Positions 1-9,590 of a stretch of 12,306 nucleotides of DNA are shown here, piece by piece. A program made the position numbers and the translations under genes. The DNA is from Euperipatoides rowelli (lineage: Eukaryota > Onychophora > Udeonychophora > Euonychophora > Peripatopsidae), in the NCBI GenBank assembly GCA_003024985.2, contig PXIH01S0045028.1. The stretch is one strand, 5' to 3'. The first letter of the stretch is position 1. The number at the start of each line of letters is the position of its first letter. The notes under the pieces are model-generated. The model searched no databases and was not told where the DNA came from. It was given only the letters and a program-made list of their open reading frames with translations.

Positions 1-420
1 ATATTCGTATTTATATATACATTATAGATATTACTTTATAGACAGTATACATACATGAGCTGTACATTATATTTGCAATATGTATGATAAACATATATTT
101 ATATATTTTGCCTGAGTGGGTCAAGAAACATGGTTGGGAAAGGGCAAAGAGTCTATAAGAAGTTTTCATTATTTTTATTTTATTAGTAATGCAATAAGTT
201 ATACCGTACAATAAAACAAATAGTTATTTTATTTATATTAAAAATACCTAAACAATATACAATTATATATATAATTTATACAGCATATTCTGATTATATA
301 TTATTTATACACTGTCTGTGTATATTGTATCTGTGTACATACTGTATATATTTATATATATTGTATAGGCTATACTGTATATTTATATATACAGTACATA
401 TACTTATAAACATATACACA
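1..420. repeat. AT-rich low-complexity DNA with TACTGTA/TACAGTA palindromes
   Basis: Very AT-rich sequence made of interrupted TATA-type tracts. The motifs TACTGTA and TACAGTA recur, for example in an inverted pair near 372-397. The short frame on the - strand (11-211) is low complexity and shows no domain, so I do not call it a gene. No RNA gene or transposon end is visible. Confidence 0.5.
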
Positions 421-435
421 CTAGCCTAGAGCCTC

Positions 436-560
436 TATTTGAGTTGTAGTTTGGTTCCTAAAATATGCAACTCGAAGTGAAACGACTCGAGTCGAATATT
501 GCATTTCCATAGGAATACATTGAAATGTAAGAGATAGGTTCCTGTACTGCATGCATTATC
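436..560. repeat. decayed dispersed inverted-repeat element (candidate)
   Basis: The centre is a perfect 12-bp palindrome, CGACTCGAGTCG, at 483-494. The flanks are imperfectly inverted: TTCCTA...ATGCAA...CTCG on the left (about 453-475) mirrors CGAGTCG...TTGCAT...TAGGAA on the right (about 488-517). GGTTCCT also occurs twice in direct orientation, near 452 and 537. The CpG-containing words here contrast with the AT-rich surroundings, which suggests inserted DNA. I infer an old MITE-like or other dispersed repeat. No target duplication can be assigned and no coding potential is seen. Confidence 0.4.
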
Positions 561-1080
561 TTATTTTTTTATTGTACTGATGTGATTTGATGTACTGTAA
601 AACTCATTCTAAACAAAGCAACCAGCATCTTCAAAATAATCCCTAGTGATTTTTTTCAAATTACAAATAGTCATATTTTTGATTATAGGCGTTCAGAACA
701 GTTAGAATTTTTTTTTAATCAAATTACATGATTTTTTTTCTACAAATAGATAATAATTTTAATAAATAATTAGCAGAAATATTTAAAAATTTAGCCAACT
801 GAATACTAACTCAAGCAAATAACGGAATGGCGCCACCTAGCTAAGAAATTTACATGTTAAAATCTCATAGGCTTTTTCACAACTTAGAATTTTTTTTTTT
901 TTAAATTTTAAACCAATTTTTAAGGAAAAAATACATAGAATAAAAGTAGAATAATTAAACCATTTAAAAAACAAATGATCAGGTTTTTATTGTGTTTATT
1001 TTTAGAGTTATGACAATGAGAATTTTGTAAATAATAGAATTTTAAAAATCACTGTTTTGAGATAATCTAGCTGTGTAGAT
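561..1080. other. gene-free AT-rich stretch
   Basis: AT-rich DNA with many short T and A runs. Apart from the CTCF-like motif at 829-843, I see no coding frame, RNA gene or transposon end. Confidence 0.5.
829..843 (-). promoter_or_regulatory. CTCF-like binding motif (candidate)
   Basis: Read on the - strand this is TAGCTAGGTGGCGCC. The last twelve bases fit the CTCF core SYAGRKGGCRSY at every position, and only the leading CCA is replaced. It also contains the palindrome TGGCGCCA (828-835) on the + strand. CTCF is conserved across bilaterians, so a site is plausible, but a single motif match does not show binding. Confidence 0.25.
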
Positions 1081-1081
1081 A

Positions 1082-1086
1082 TACTG

Positions 1087-1124
<38 letters not shown>

Positions 1125-1260
1125 TGTATATACAGTATTTTTTTTTTTTTTTTAGCAATGAACAAACATACAATATATATAGTATATATATATACAGTAT
1201 ATATTTATATATATATATATATATATATAGTGTGTTATAGCCTATATACAGTATATATGT
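1082..1260. repeat. (TA)n microsatellite with poly-T and palindromes
   Basis: Two (TA)n arrays (about 1092-1122 and 1203-1229) flank a 16-T run at 1138-1153. Between the first array and the T run lies a perfect 18-bp palindrome, ATACTGTATATACAGTAT, at 1121-1138. The tyrosine/isoleucine-rich frame on the - strand across this block is a by-product of the repeat. Confidence 0.85.
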
Positions 1261-2090
1261 CATATATTTGTAGGGGTGTCAGAGTATAAATAAGTTTTTT
1301 TATATACCTAACTTCTATTCACATCAATAAATGATAGCCGTAACCACTCAATCACACTTCTACCATTCTCTCACTAAAGATGTAAGAATTGATGTTGATC
1401 CTAAATATTCCAAGCTTTCAAAATATGCGATCGCAAAGTCACTACATTGCCAAAAGTGCCTGCATAGATCCCATATACTTCATATGATCGCCCAATACCG
1501 ACTTGGAATAAAAAGCTATATTTAAATTTGAAGATATTTTTACCAGCTCTGCTACCACGCTTGGTATGGAAAAATCTATAATCAAACATTTTAAAACATT
1601 CAGTATCACAATCTATATTATATCTATTCTTGTAACGGAATGTTAACAAAACTTTTGATGATTACAAGAGATTACGAGTACTTAATATACTTCTATGATT
1701 AAGACATCCGTTAAATATTTGCATTGTATCGCAATAAACAGATCATAAAAACATTAAACTATTTGTATTAAAAAAAAAAATCTTTACATTAATAAAAATT
1801 GTTAATAATGTGAACCAAACTGATTTTACACGTTAATTATTGGATTAAATTTAAGAAATTATAAAATACCCATAACAATAATCTGGCTGCATTAAGTACC
1901 TACAACCAGAAGTTTTTTCACAAGAATATAACTATTATTAATATTTATATTTAAATTTACTTAAAAATCAAGTTCTGTCCACAACAGTCTTGACCAAGCA
2001 ATATGAGCAATAATATTCAGTACTGATATTTTAGATAACCGTTATAAGGCATATTTGATGGTGGTGGAACTATTGGCTAGTTATTCGAGT
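1261..2090. other. gene-free stretch with a weak, slightly less AT-rich block
   Basis: The block at about 1331-1649 is less AT-rich than its surroundings and is open in one frame on each strand (1331-1525 on +, 1401-1649 on -). On the - strand it reads HTKRGSRAGKN near 1536-1568, loosely like basic segments in some retroelement proteins. No reverse-transcriptase or nuclease motif accompanies it, so I do not call a gene. The rest, 1650-2090, is plain AT-rich DNA. Confidence 0.3.
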
Positions 2091-5000
2091 TTATAATAGT
2101 GTAATAAATAACCTAGATTGAATATTGGATTCAGTTTTTTTTTTTTTTTTAACATTATTTCATCAGAGGAGGAATCATTAGGACAGGCAGGCAGAAATAT
2201 GGATTTTACTCCTACTTATGAATTTTGGTTTGCATTTCAGGCACATTATACAGGATTTTCAATCATCAATACAACTGTAATTGATAATAGAAATATAATT
2301 TTAGATTTCAAATTTTAGTAAAATGCTAAAAGTCTGATTTGGTGAACGGTATATCTAATACATTATTACAATTGTTAAGATTTGATATTAGACTCATAAT
2401 GAGAATGATAGCATATTCTTGAATGGTGCATAGAGTTTGCTTTGTCTCAAACTTATTAAAAGTATTTACTAATTAAAAAAAAAAACAATTTTCATTTAAA
2501 AGGCTTTTTCTTTTGCTTTCAAAACTAGAGTGTTTAAGGAATTTTTCTGTATTTTCCAATTTTGTATTGAACTATGAATTTTCACTATTGAATTTGATAG
2601 TAAATATAAGGTTTATTGCAGTCTTAATTGCACCTTGAATAAGATTGGAAACAATTTTATATATATTTCTACACTCCTAGGAGGTCATTTAACTTCTTAT
2701 CTACCTTTCCCCTCCCCCCAACCTATTCACTGTCCAGGTACTATACTGTATATAATAATAATGTAAAATAAATTAAAATATAAAACAATACAATATTATT
2801 AGCCAGAATTCCCATTGATAAAATTTTATGAATTTTATACTAAAATTAATTAGTAATAATTTGAATTTTATTTAAAATTATATATTCATAATTTGTTATT
2901 AGAAAATAAAAGAATATTGATGTTTAGTATTTCAATTTTTTATTTAACATTTCAGATTTGTTTTGATATTAATTTGTTTGTTAATTTGACATATACAATA
3001 GTATATATTTAGAAACCTTAAAAATTATTGGTATTCTTTAAAAAAAGTTATCTAATACCCTCAGCATTTATGTTATTGTTTTTAAAGAAATCTGTTCCAA
3101 TTATATACGTCCGTATAATACTAATACTGGTCATATTTAGTTTGTATTTTAGATGTGTTGCTAATTTTTGACAATTATTTTGAGCAAAAAATATATACAT
3201 GTGACCTTATTTGACATTTAATCATGTTTCCAAATTACATAAATTTTTTTAAGTACATATGTGTGATGAATAGTTCGAGAGTGGATAATTAATCAGTCAA
3301 ACTCATTGCAGCACTTTTTTTCAAAGTATAATATAGTACCTCAACAAATAAAAGGTATAAAATAAAGAAAGAAATACCTGTAAATTGAGTAATAGTTGAT
3401 ACTTATGTCAGGTCATGGAGCTCTAACAGTAAGTCCTTCATTCAATGAAATAGGATTGAAACAATTTCAAAATGTAGCCATATCACTATTACAAACAAGG
3501 CCAATTTTAACACGACGTTTTCCACTATGCTTTTCATGGTGCATATAGCCCTCAATTGGAACAAACACACATCACAATTTGAGCTTTGTAAAGTGTTTGA
3601 AAAATTTATAGTTACAATGTTTTAAAAAAAATCAACTCAATGCCACATTAAACTAATGACTATTTTCCACGAAGTATCTTGTTTTTAATAAACGATGTCA
3701 TACACAAAATGCATAATTGCACATTTTTTCCTATCCCTTTTCTTCAAACTAATATAAATAGCATTGATCATATGATAAAAATTACAATTGACCAGATCAT
3801 TTTATTCAGGCACTTGTATTTGTTTTTCAGATACAAGTAGGCTTTATTAAGCCAGGAACTTTTCTTTTGTCATTGGTTATTATTATAATAAATTATACAT
3901 TAATGCATGAGTGTCTAATACATATGTTCAATAAATTCAATTAAGCAACAAAAATCTACCAACAATAAGTATAATATGTATTTTATCATATCAGTATAAG
4001 ATCTAAGAAATTTTGATTATCCATCAAAAATCTTGCAATCTGTTTTTAAAAACATTGACAGTTGTTGACATTTTAATGTAGCCTAATATAGAGGAATATC
4101 ATTCCAAAATCTTAGCAATCTATTAAAATTATTAGTATATGTGTAGTGTATAGGTCTAGAAATTGTGTTTATACAAGATCACATTTGATACATATTGTTT
4201 TATAATCACGCTCTGTTAATTAGGAAAGAAAATTGTCTAAATAATTTATTGACAATCTATATTTGCTTTCATTTATATCTCATATTTCTATTAACATTAG
4301 GCTAATTATATTTGTTTTACCTCTTGGCACTTCTATAATAGATTATTGATAATCATTTTCTTGCCTAATAAAGTAATGATATAAGTACCCAAATAATTTA
4401 TTGCATTCAGGATACCATCTCAGTTAATAGTATAAGTTGTGAAATTGTTCTGATATGAGCCATATTGAATTTAAGGCAAACCCATTGGCACACTCATTCT
4501 TCTTTCACCTTCAAATTAATAGCGATATTACACAAGCCACTTGTATCTTGTTCATTTATACTATTCTTTCAAATCATGCAGAGATAAATGCTACCTGTAG
4601 GCTAATATTCAAAATAAAGGTCCTACACCAATTGTTGATTCTAAAAACTGACATAGGCTTTATAATGTATGTACTGTGTGTGTCACCAAAAAAAGAGATG
4701 AAGTTTTTTTTTTTTAAAGCCTGATTTTCAGCTTATGTTAATATGCACGGAAAATGCCTGGTGTGCACCGGCTTAACATTTGACTATAAAAAATGGCACG
4801 GTTTAAGTTTATGTTCACAAAAATCCAATCTTGACAAATTTGGTCACATTTGAGTATTGATGATAAATATTTTACTTTTATATTATGTTAACTGTCTCAT
4901 CTAGATTTTATTTTATAGAAATAGTCAATTGACTTTTTCAATAAACATATAATAAAAAAGTAATATTTATGTAAACAGTGTAAACTACGAAAATCATTGC

Positions 5001-5155
5001 ATTTACAAGTATCTATTATTCTTCCTAGTTTCAATTTTTTTAATACTAATTTCCCAATAAACTAATGCACTTCTCTCGTTTCTACTATTTGTCTTATGAA
5101 TCACATTTGGTAAAACTTTCTAGAGTAATAATTTCTGCTTAGATAATATTTTGGA
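2091..5155. other. long gene-free AT-rich stretch
   Basis: No protein domain, RNA gene or transposon end could be recognised. The open frames at 2118-2318 and 4455-4724 (+) lack domain-like patterns, and the first begins in a 16-T run (2135-2150). A short C-rich pyrimidine tract lies near 2704-2720. This is most likely intergenic or intronic DNA. Confidence 0.5.
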
Positions 5156-5166
5156 GGGGGGGGGGG
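5156..5166 (+). repeat. G11 homopolymer
   Basis: A run of eleven G in strongly AT-rich DNA, preceded by GGA. It is a probable length-variable site and a possible sequencing-error spot. Confidence 0.8.
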
Positions 5167-6240
5167 ATATGAACTTTAAATTGTAATGATTAATCAGGTG
5201 GATGGATTATTTACTGTCTTATCTCTAACAATGGAATTTATTTTGAAAATTTAAATTGTTCTAAAGGGGTATGCATTTGGCCCATATTTGTTTTTTTTGT
5301 TAACATAGCCTAAGTTGCAAAAGTAAAATTTTGTTCTTATCTACAGTCTTTGTAGATGTTGAATACTAAAAAACAAATTTATAAGTAATCAAGTGGAGGA
5401 AAAATTCTTAAANATAAAGCTATATTTGCAGCGTTTTTATTTTTATTACTTCTCAGTCTTTATTAAAAGTTTTGTAAAGTTTGAAGCTAAAAAAAAATCT
5501 ATAACATGTATTTTGTACAATAACTTATAATAAAAATATTACCCCCACCCCATCTTCTATGGTTCATCAATCTCAGCTTGCATAGGGTTATTGCTGTGTT
5601 TGTCATGCGGAGCTATGGAATGCTAATTTATTTTTATATAAAAACTTAAATTTCCAAATATGAAAATGATTTATTATAATGAAAAATATTTGAAATAATA
5701 AGTAGCTGGATCTGTTTTTGATTTTAGACATAGCCTGTACAATATACACAGATTTGGTTTCTGAACAGACTCTAAGAATAAATTGAGATCATTCCAATTA
5801 TAGACAGGGACAACGTTTATACACATTTTCCGATACAGTATCGTTAATTTATTAAAAAAAAATTTGAAATCTTAAAATAAATTTATCATTGTCCTTTTAA
5901 TAACTTTGCTGTATGTAATTGATAGCTTGCTGATATCATATTAATGGCATTGAATTATTTAGTTGAATAAGGGTGCATATCATCACAAAAAAAATATTTT
6001 GTGATTTTCCTCAAAATGATGTTCTTATTTATATAATTAATCTTTATTCCCAAACAATTGCAAGATATAACATTTTTAAAATTTTATGATCTATAAATTG
6101 CTTTTCTCAGTATGCAGTTATAAAACAATGTAATAATATCTATAAATATATATTTGTGATTTTTCTTTTTAAGAAATAGAATTTGAATTATGTTTTATTT
6201 TAGAATAAACTATAGCCCTACTTGTCATATTGGTGTTTTA
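5167..6240. other. gene-free AT-rich stretch containing an ambiguous base
   Basis: Holds the only ambiguous base in the window (N at 5413) and a small perfect hairpin, CGATAC-A-GTATCG, at 5831-5843. No coding or RNA gene signal is seen. Confidence 0.5.
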
Positions 6241-6890
6241 CCCCTAGTATTCTAAAATTGAAATTTGCTTTTTTTTTTTTTAATTTTTTTTTTACATAAA
6301 GCAAAACTTTTTTCAATAAATTTGCGTCTTTTTTTTTTTTTAAAAAAAAAACAATACTTGGAATTTATAAACTATAACATACTTCTTTTGTTAAAGTGCT
6401 TTTATTTGACTTATTTTCAATAAACTGTATGTGCATGAGGTTGAGAAAGAAATAATTTTCCTATCATTTTTTTATAGATGAGAGGGGGAAGTATTGAGAT
6501 AGATAGCCTACATTAAATTCCTTATTTAAGAAAACAACATTACATTTACATCTGTTTTTAAAAAAAGAATTTGGCCTTTATAGAAGGGATATAGTTAGAG
6601 ATGCTGTAGGCCTATATATTAGACGTTTTGTTTTGTTTATTTATGGACAACTTCACAAGGGTGGAGGTTGAAAGATAAATAGCCTAGAATACAATGCTTT
6701 ATTTATTTAAAAAGAATGTTGCATTCTAAATTTTTGTTTGTTTATAACTAGAAATTTTACTTTTTTTTTTAACAAAATGTAACATAATTAAAAAGTTGTG
6801 CTTCAAATTCAATTATTAAAAAAAAAATAACATTTTCCATTCCAAGAATTTAAACTGTAACAAATTTCATAAATATAGCATTTGTTTGTT
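6240..6890. repeat. diverged local duplications
   Basis: Two pairs of related segments are visible. The G-rich stretch leading through ATAGCCTA at about 6481-6560 resembles about 6656-6735, an offset near 176 bp: AGAGGGGGAAG...GAGATAGATAGCCTA against AAGGGTGGAGG...AAGATAAATAGCCTA. A second pair, with poly-T then poly-A then GAATTTATAAACTATAACA (about 6260-6395), resembles about 6745-6870, which has GAATTTAAACTGTAACA. Divergence is high and the poly-T/poly-A runs inflate similarity, so boundaries are approximate. This looks like an old segmental or tandem duplication of non-coding DNA. Confidence 0.45.
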
Positions 6891-7003
6891 ATATCAAATT
6901 TACCCAATGAGAGAGAAAGTGTACTACCACTATAAAATATAATTTCTAATTAAAATTGGGCTTTTTTTGTTTTGAATACCAACATCTAAAGCTTCATACA
7001 CAT

Positions 7004-7034
7004 GGTCATTCCTGGACTTAAGTTTTGGAATGAA
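7004..7034 (+). repeat. left terminal inverted repeat of the Harbinger-type element
   Basis: Begins GGTCATTCCTGGACTTAAG. It matches the reverse complement of 8062-8092 at 30 of 31 positions; the only difference is T against A at position 10. Similarity fades inward, although a GTGTAC word and a TTCATTC word recur in the same order in both subterminal regions. Confidence 0.9.
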
Positions 7035-7097
7035 TGCTCAAAAATGTCACTTGCCTCATCATGTGTACGGCCTTCATTCTCGGAACGTGACAGTTAT

Positions 7098-7164
7098 ATT
7101 TGGAGTGATGGATTTCTGATCTGTCAGAAATTCGGGAATTAATTCCAGGATTGACACTCCAATA
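7098..7164. repeat. subterminal nested hairpin in the transposon
   Basis: An outer inverted pair, TTGGAGTG (7100-7107) and CACTCCAA (7155-7162), encloses a perfect 8-bp stem, ATTTCTGA (7112-7119) and TCAGAAAT (7124-7131), with a 4-base loop. It also encloses a perfect 12-bp palindrome, GGAATTAATTCC, at 7135-7146. Structured subterminal DNA is common in DNA transposons, where it can bind transposase. Here the function is only inferred. Confidence 0.55.
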
Positions 7165-7623
7165 CTTATTGTGTACCACGGTTAAGGTGTGTACACAAGA
7201 AACTAGATGTGAATACGAGCGCCTAGAACCCAGATCCAATAAGTGACATTTTAGTAAATGGATAGCAGCTTTATTTTATTTACAGTCCTACCCTTACCCT
7301 GAACTTTTATTCTTAATACATATTTAACACATCAGAATTGAACCCTAGGATAATCTAGAGGTGAAATGATCCTTTTATGATAGATTTTGATAATTTGACA
7401 CCAACTTCCGTTGGCTCTCGTAATGACAGAACTATATGTGCAGATGTTAAAAACCTGGTAATTGTCACTTATTGGATACCGTTTCTAGGTACTTCTGATG
7501 TGAAACACTATAAGCATGCGCTAACCGGAAGGATTCAGGGGCAGCATCTTTCTATGCTTTAGTACAGTTTGCCTTTGTTAATAGTTGCACGCTTTTGTCT
7601 ACTTACATTATCTCTCAAGAAAA
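7165..7623. other. transposon interior without a recognisable gene
   Basis: Lies between the subterminal hairpin and the MADF start. It includes the palindromic word GTGTGTACAC at 7187-7196, which recurs at 8031-8040 near the other end. An open frame of 61 codons (7377-7562, +) has no domain I recognise. It may be the former 5' leader or an intron of the MADF gene. Confidence 0.4.
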
Positions 7624-7725
7624 TGGCACAAGATAATCGCGTTTTCATTAATTCACCTGAGTTTTTGAAAGATTTTATACAAATATACAAAAACATCCAT
7701 GCTTATGGAAAGTTAAAAGCAAATC
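7624..7725 (+). pseudogene. MADF-type DNA-binding protein fragment of the Harbinger element
   Basis: From the ATG the frame reads MAQDNRVF, then EFLKDFIQIYKNIHA. This fits the start of MADF domains (helix 1, pattern F-x-x-x-(L/F)-I-x-x-Y-x-x-x-x-x-L-W). The expected LW does not appear in this frame, but the next frame reads LWKVKSK from about 7702, exactly where MADF proteins have it. One missing T in the TT at 7703-7704 explains the shift. In known PIF/Harbinger elements the MADF or Myb-like partner binds DNA and helps bring transposase to the ends. Only about 35 residues of a domain of roughly 80-90 remain, so it is not functional. It ends where the opposite-strand transposase fragment begins, as expected for a deletion junction. 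The ATG was chosen because the MADF match starts just downstream. Confidence 0.65.
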
Positions 7726-7914
7726 TCAAGTTTGTATTTTGTTTACAAATATAAAGCGTAATGACGGTTTGTCGTCCATTCTTAGGTCATCTTTATAGTC
7801 ACAAGGATTACTTAAGCGAAGTTCATTTAGTAAATTCATGTTGGAAAACTTTTCTCTGTTCTTAAGCCATTCTTTTGCCCATATTTTCTTTTTTTTTATG
7901 TACTTTAAATTTAT
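7726..7914 (-). pseudogene. Harbinger/HARBI1-type transposase, N-terminal fragment
   Basis: On the - strand, from 7881 downward, the frame reads WAKEWLKNREKF, then NLLNELRL, then CDYKDDLRMDDK. This is the hallmark N-terminal pattern of PIF/Harbinger transposases and their domesticated relative HARBI1: W-x-(K/R)-x-W-L, a basic stretch, N-L-L-x-E-L-R, D-Y-(K/R)-x-x-L-R-M. The frame opens after a stop at 7915-7917 and closes with a stop at 7726-7728. No ATG precedes the first W, so the original start or an upstream exon has been lost, possibly in the T run at 7885-7897. The DDE catalytic triad lies much further along in full-length proteins and is absent here, so the fragment cannot act as a transposase. 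After RMDDK the match to the family weakens, placing the truncation near 7725-7760. Confidence 0.75.
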
Positions 7915-8061
7915 TTAATCCATCGATTAATAAATAGTAGCAAAAGTGCAAAACAGAAAATATGTAATCTGCCCCATGAAAATTTTTCTTTCTTGATTGA
8001 ATAAATGATGTTAGAGGAAATGGAATGAACGTGTGTACACGATCGATAACAATCCAGGAGT
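7915..8061. other. right subterminal region of the transposon
   Basis: Non-coding DNA between the transposase fragment and the right inverted repeat. It carries GTGTGTACAC at 8031-8040, matching the left copy at 7187-7196, and TTCATTCC-type words shared with the left side. Confidence 0.5.
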
Positions 8062-8092
8062 TTCATTCCAAAACTTAAGTCCTGGAATGACC
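8062..8092 (-). repeat. right terminal inverted repeat of the Harbinger-type element
   Basis: Ends with CTTAAGTCCTGGAATGACC on the + strand, the mirror of 7004-7034 with one mismatch in 31. The pairing extends outward as GTG (8093-8095) against CAT (7001-7003). Confidence 0.9.
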
Positions 8093-8639
8093 GTGCATGT
8101 TTATTTAGCTTAAGAAAGAAAAAGGTGAGGGGATAACTATTTTTTACATAACTTGTTTTTTTTTTTTTTTACAAAACAAAGGTTAACATTAAAATGAATA
8201 AATTACAAATTTAAGTTAAAAATAATATGAAATTATTCCATTAAAACTTTCACTTTTTGGAAATTTGCGTTCATAATAGTATGCCTACATTCATTTTTAT
8301 TATGAATAAAAATAACGAATGATGATATGTAAATTACAGTAAACTAACATTAGAAACTACACCAGAAAGAAAATAGAACTTTGCGTCTTTACAGGAATGA
8401 ATTTAGCAAGCGAACAAAAATCACATAAATGGAATTGTTTATGTATGTTAAGATAGCAAGTTTTAATAATGAATCGATATACAATACCTATTGATAAGAA
8501 TAATATTCAATTTAGTAATTCTAGACTATTAACTACTTGATTCAAGTATTGTTTCAAAACTTCTGATGCAGTCCCAATCAGCTAACATAAAGATACTAGC
8601 TGAAAAGCCCTTAATTGACATACAATGTGGCTTTAGATT

Positions 8640-8692
8640 TTCCCCTTTCCTGATCCCACCTCTCCCCATTCCTCCTCCCCCCTATTCTAAAA
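8640..8692 (+). repeat. polypyrimidine (C-rich) tract
   Basis: A stretch of almost only C and T with several CCCC runs, in DNA that is otherwise very AT-rich. Similar but shorter tracts occur near 2704-2720, 10987-11010 and 11161-11190. Mirror-type purine/pyrimidine tracts can form triplex DNA, but no function is shown here. Confidence 0.5.
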
Positions 8693-8866
8693 TCATTTAG
8701 GAAATGATTAAAATATTTATCTCTTAATGAGAGAACATATGTTTCAAAATATTCAAATTAAAAAAAAAAGTTTTTATTAGATTACTCTGTATTACAGTAT
8801 ATATTGTCCTATTGTTTATTATTAATAAATGCTAATAAATAAAATAATTTTTATCTGAACGTGTGA

Positions 8867-8917
8867 AATCTAAGCCGATGAAAAATCTTACGCATGTGCT
8901 TTATTGTAAAGGTGAGT
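8867..8917 (+). other. possible small exon end with consensus splice donor
   Basis: The frame reads SKPMKNLTHVLYCK and then meets AAAG|GTGAGT, a near-ideal metazoan 5' splice site with the intron beginning at 8912. The upstream frame is open only back to a stop near 8846, and no convincing acceptor or partner exon is seen. A match this good can occur by chance in 12 kb, so this is a weak candidate. Confidence 0.15.
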
Positions 8918-9590
8918 GACCATAGCTGTTTTAGGATATAAATTGATGCAGTAAAATTCCTTTAGATTGTTTTATATATCTAGGACTTTTGAAATATTTC
9001 ATGGCATTGCTGAAAGGTTTTACGAGTCAGGATATTGCCTATTAATACATTAATTAAAATATCTTTAAAAAAAAATCCCCAAAATTGTGATAACATACAG
9101 TATGTGTGCACAATATAAATTGCCATTATCAGAACAAAGGTCTAATAATTAAAATCGATTCACAGTGGACTTTATCAATAATTTCTCCGCACTTTACATT
9201 TAATTGGAGATTTGTAGCAACTAAAAATAAAAATGCAATTTAAAGTACTTTGAGGTATATTATCACCATTTCTTTAATGCATATAGAAAGTATTAATAAA
9301 TTTCTAAATTTTTTTTTTAAATTTAATGTTCTATTGATTTTATATTAATATTTTAAAAATTTGGTCATGTGATTATACACTCCAATATAGTAATCCCCAA
9401 AAGTGATGACAGTGAGTCACGTTACGACCTCTTTACATTCAGCTATCTTTACTCTATGCAAATTAATTAGCTGTATAGTTTTGTAAATGTAATCAGTTCT
9501 TTAAAATTCTAATTTTTATATTTTTGTTAATTTAATTTAATAGGTGAAGTAAGCCTTAGACTTTTGCACCAACAGCATTTATCTAAAGTA

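Larger units (their letters stand above)
7001..8095. mobile_element. non-autonomous PIF/Harbinger-type DNA transposon (internal deletion derivative)
   Basis: The element is about 1.1 kb and bounded by terminal inverted repeats of at least 31 bp with one mismatch (7004-7034 and 8062-8092). The three bases outside them also correspond: CAT on the left and CAC inverted on the right, a CpG-decay type change. Inside are the start of a MADF-type protein on the + strand and the N-terminal part of a Harbinger transposase on the - strand. PIF/Harbinger elements are known to encode a DDE nuclease plus a separate Myb/SANT- or MADF-like DNA-binding protein. Both reading frames here are truncated near 7725 and converge. 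I infer that an internal deletion removed the catalytic core, so mobility would need a full-length relative. A target duplication (usually 3 bp in this superfamily) is not clear, so the outer limits may be off by several bases. Confidence 0.8.
8096..9580. other. gene-free AT-rich stretch
   Basis: Holds a poly-T run near 8157-8171 and a C/T-rich tract at about 8640-8692. One strong-looking splice donor is described separately (8912). No protein domain, structural RNA or transposon end is recognised. Confidence 0.5.

Noticed and set aside
11-211. 66-codon frame on the - strand
   Set aside because: Low-complexity AT-rich translation with no domain or signal.
1042-1263. 73-codon frame on the - strand rich in Tyr and Ile
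   Set aside because: It is the translation of the (TA)n microsatellite and poly-T run.
1401-1649. 82-codon - strand frame with a basic KRGSRAGK segment, possible retroelement relic
   Set aside because: The similarity is a single short basic stretch with no reverse-transcriptase, gag or nuclease motif; too weak to annotate as an element.
2118-2318. 66-codon + strand frame with a polypyrimidine tract and possible splice acceptor
   Set aside because: The start codon is just before a 16-T run, with no domain and no partner exon.
4455-4724. 89-codon + strand frame
   Set aside because: Long for this composition, but the translation shows no domain and ends in a poly-Phe stretch from a T run.
7018-7239. 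73-codon - strand frame at the left end of the transposon
   Set aside because: It overlaps the inverted repeat and the hairpin region, and matches no Harbinger protein segment.
7377-7562. 61-codon + strand frame upstream of the MADF fragment
   Set aside because: No recognisable domain; more likely leader or intron DNA of the element.
7001-8095. Exact target-site duplication of the Harbinger element
   Set aside because: Flanks ATACA|CAT and GTG|CATG share only short words; no 3-bp duplication fits the visible ends without shifting the boundary arbitrarily.
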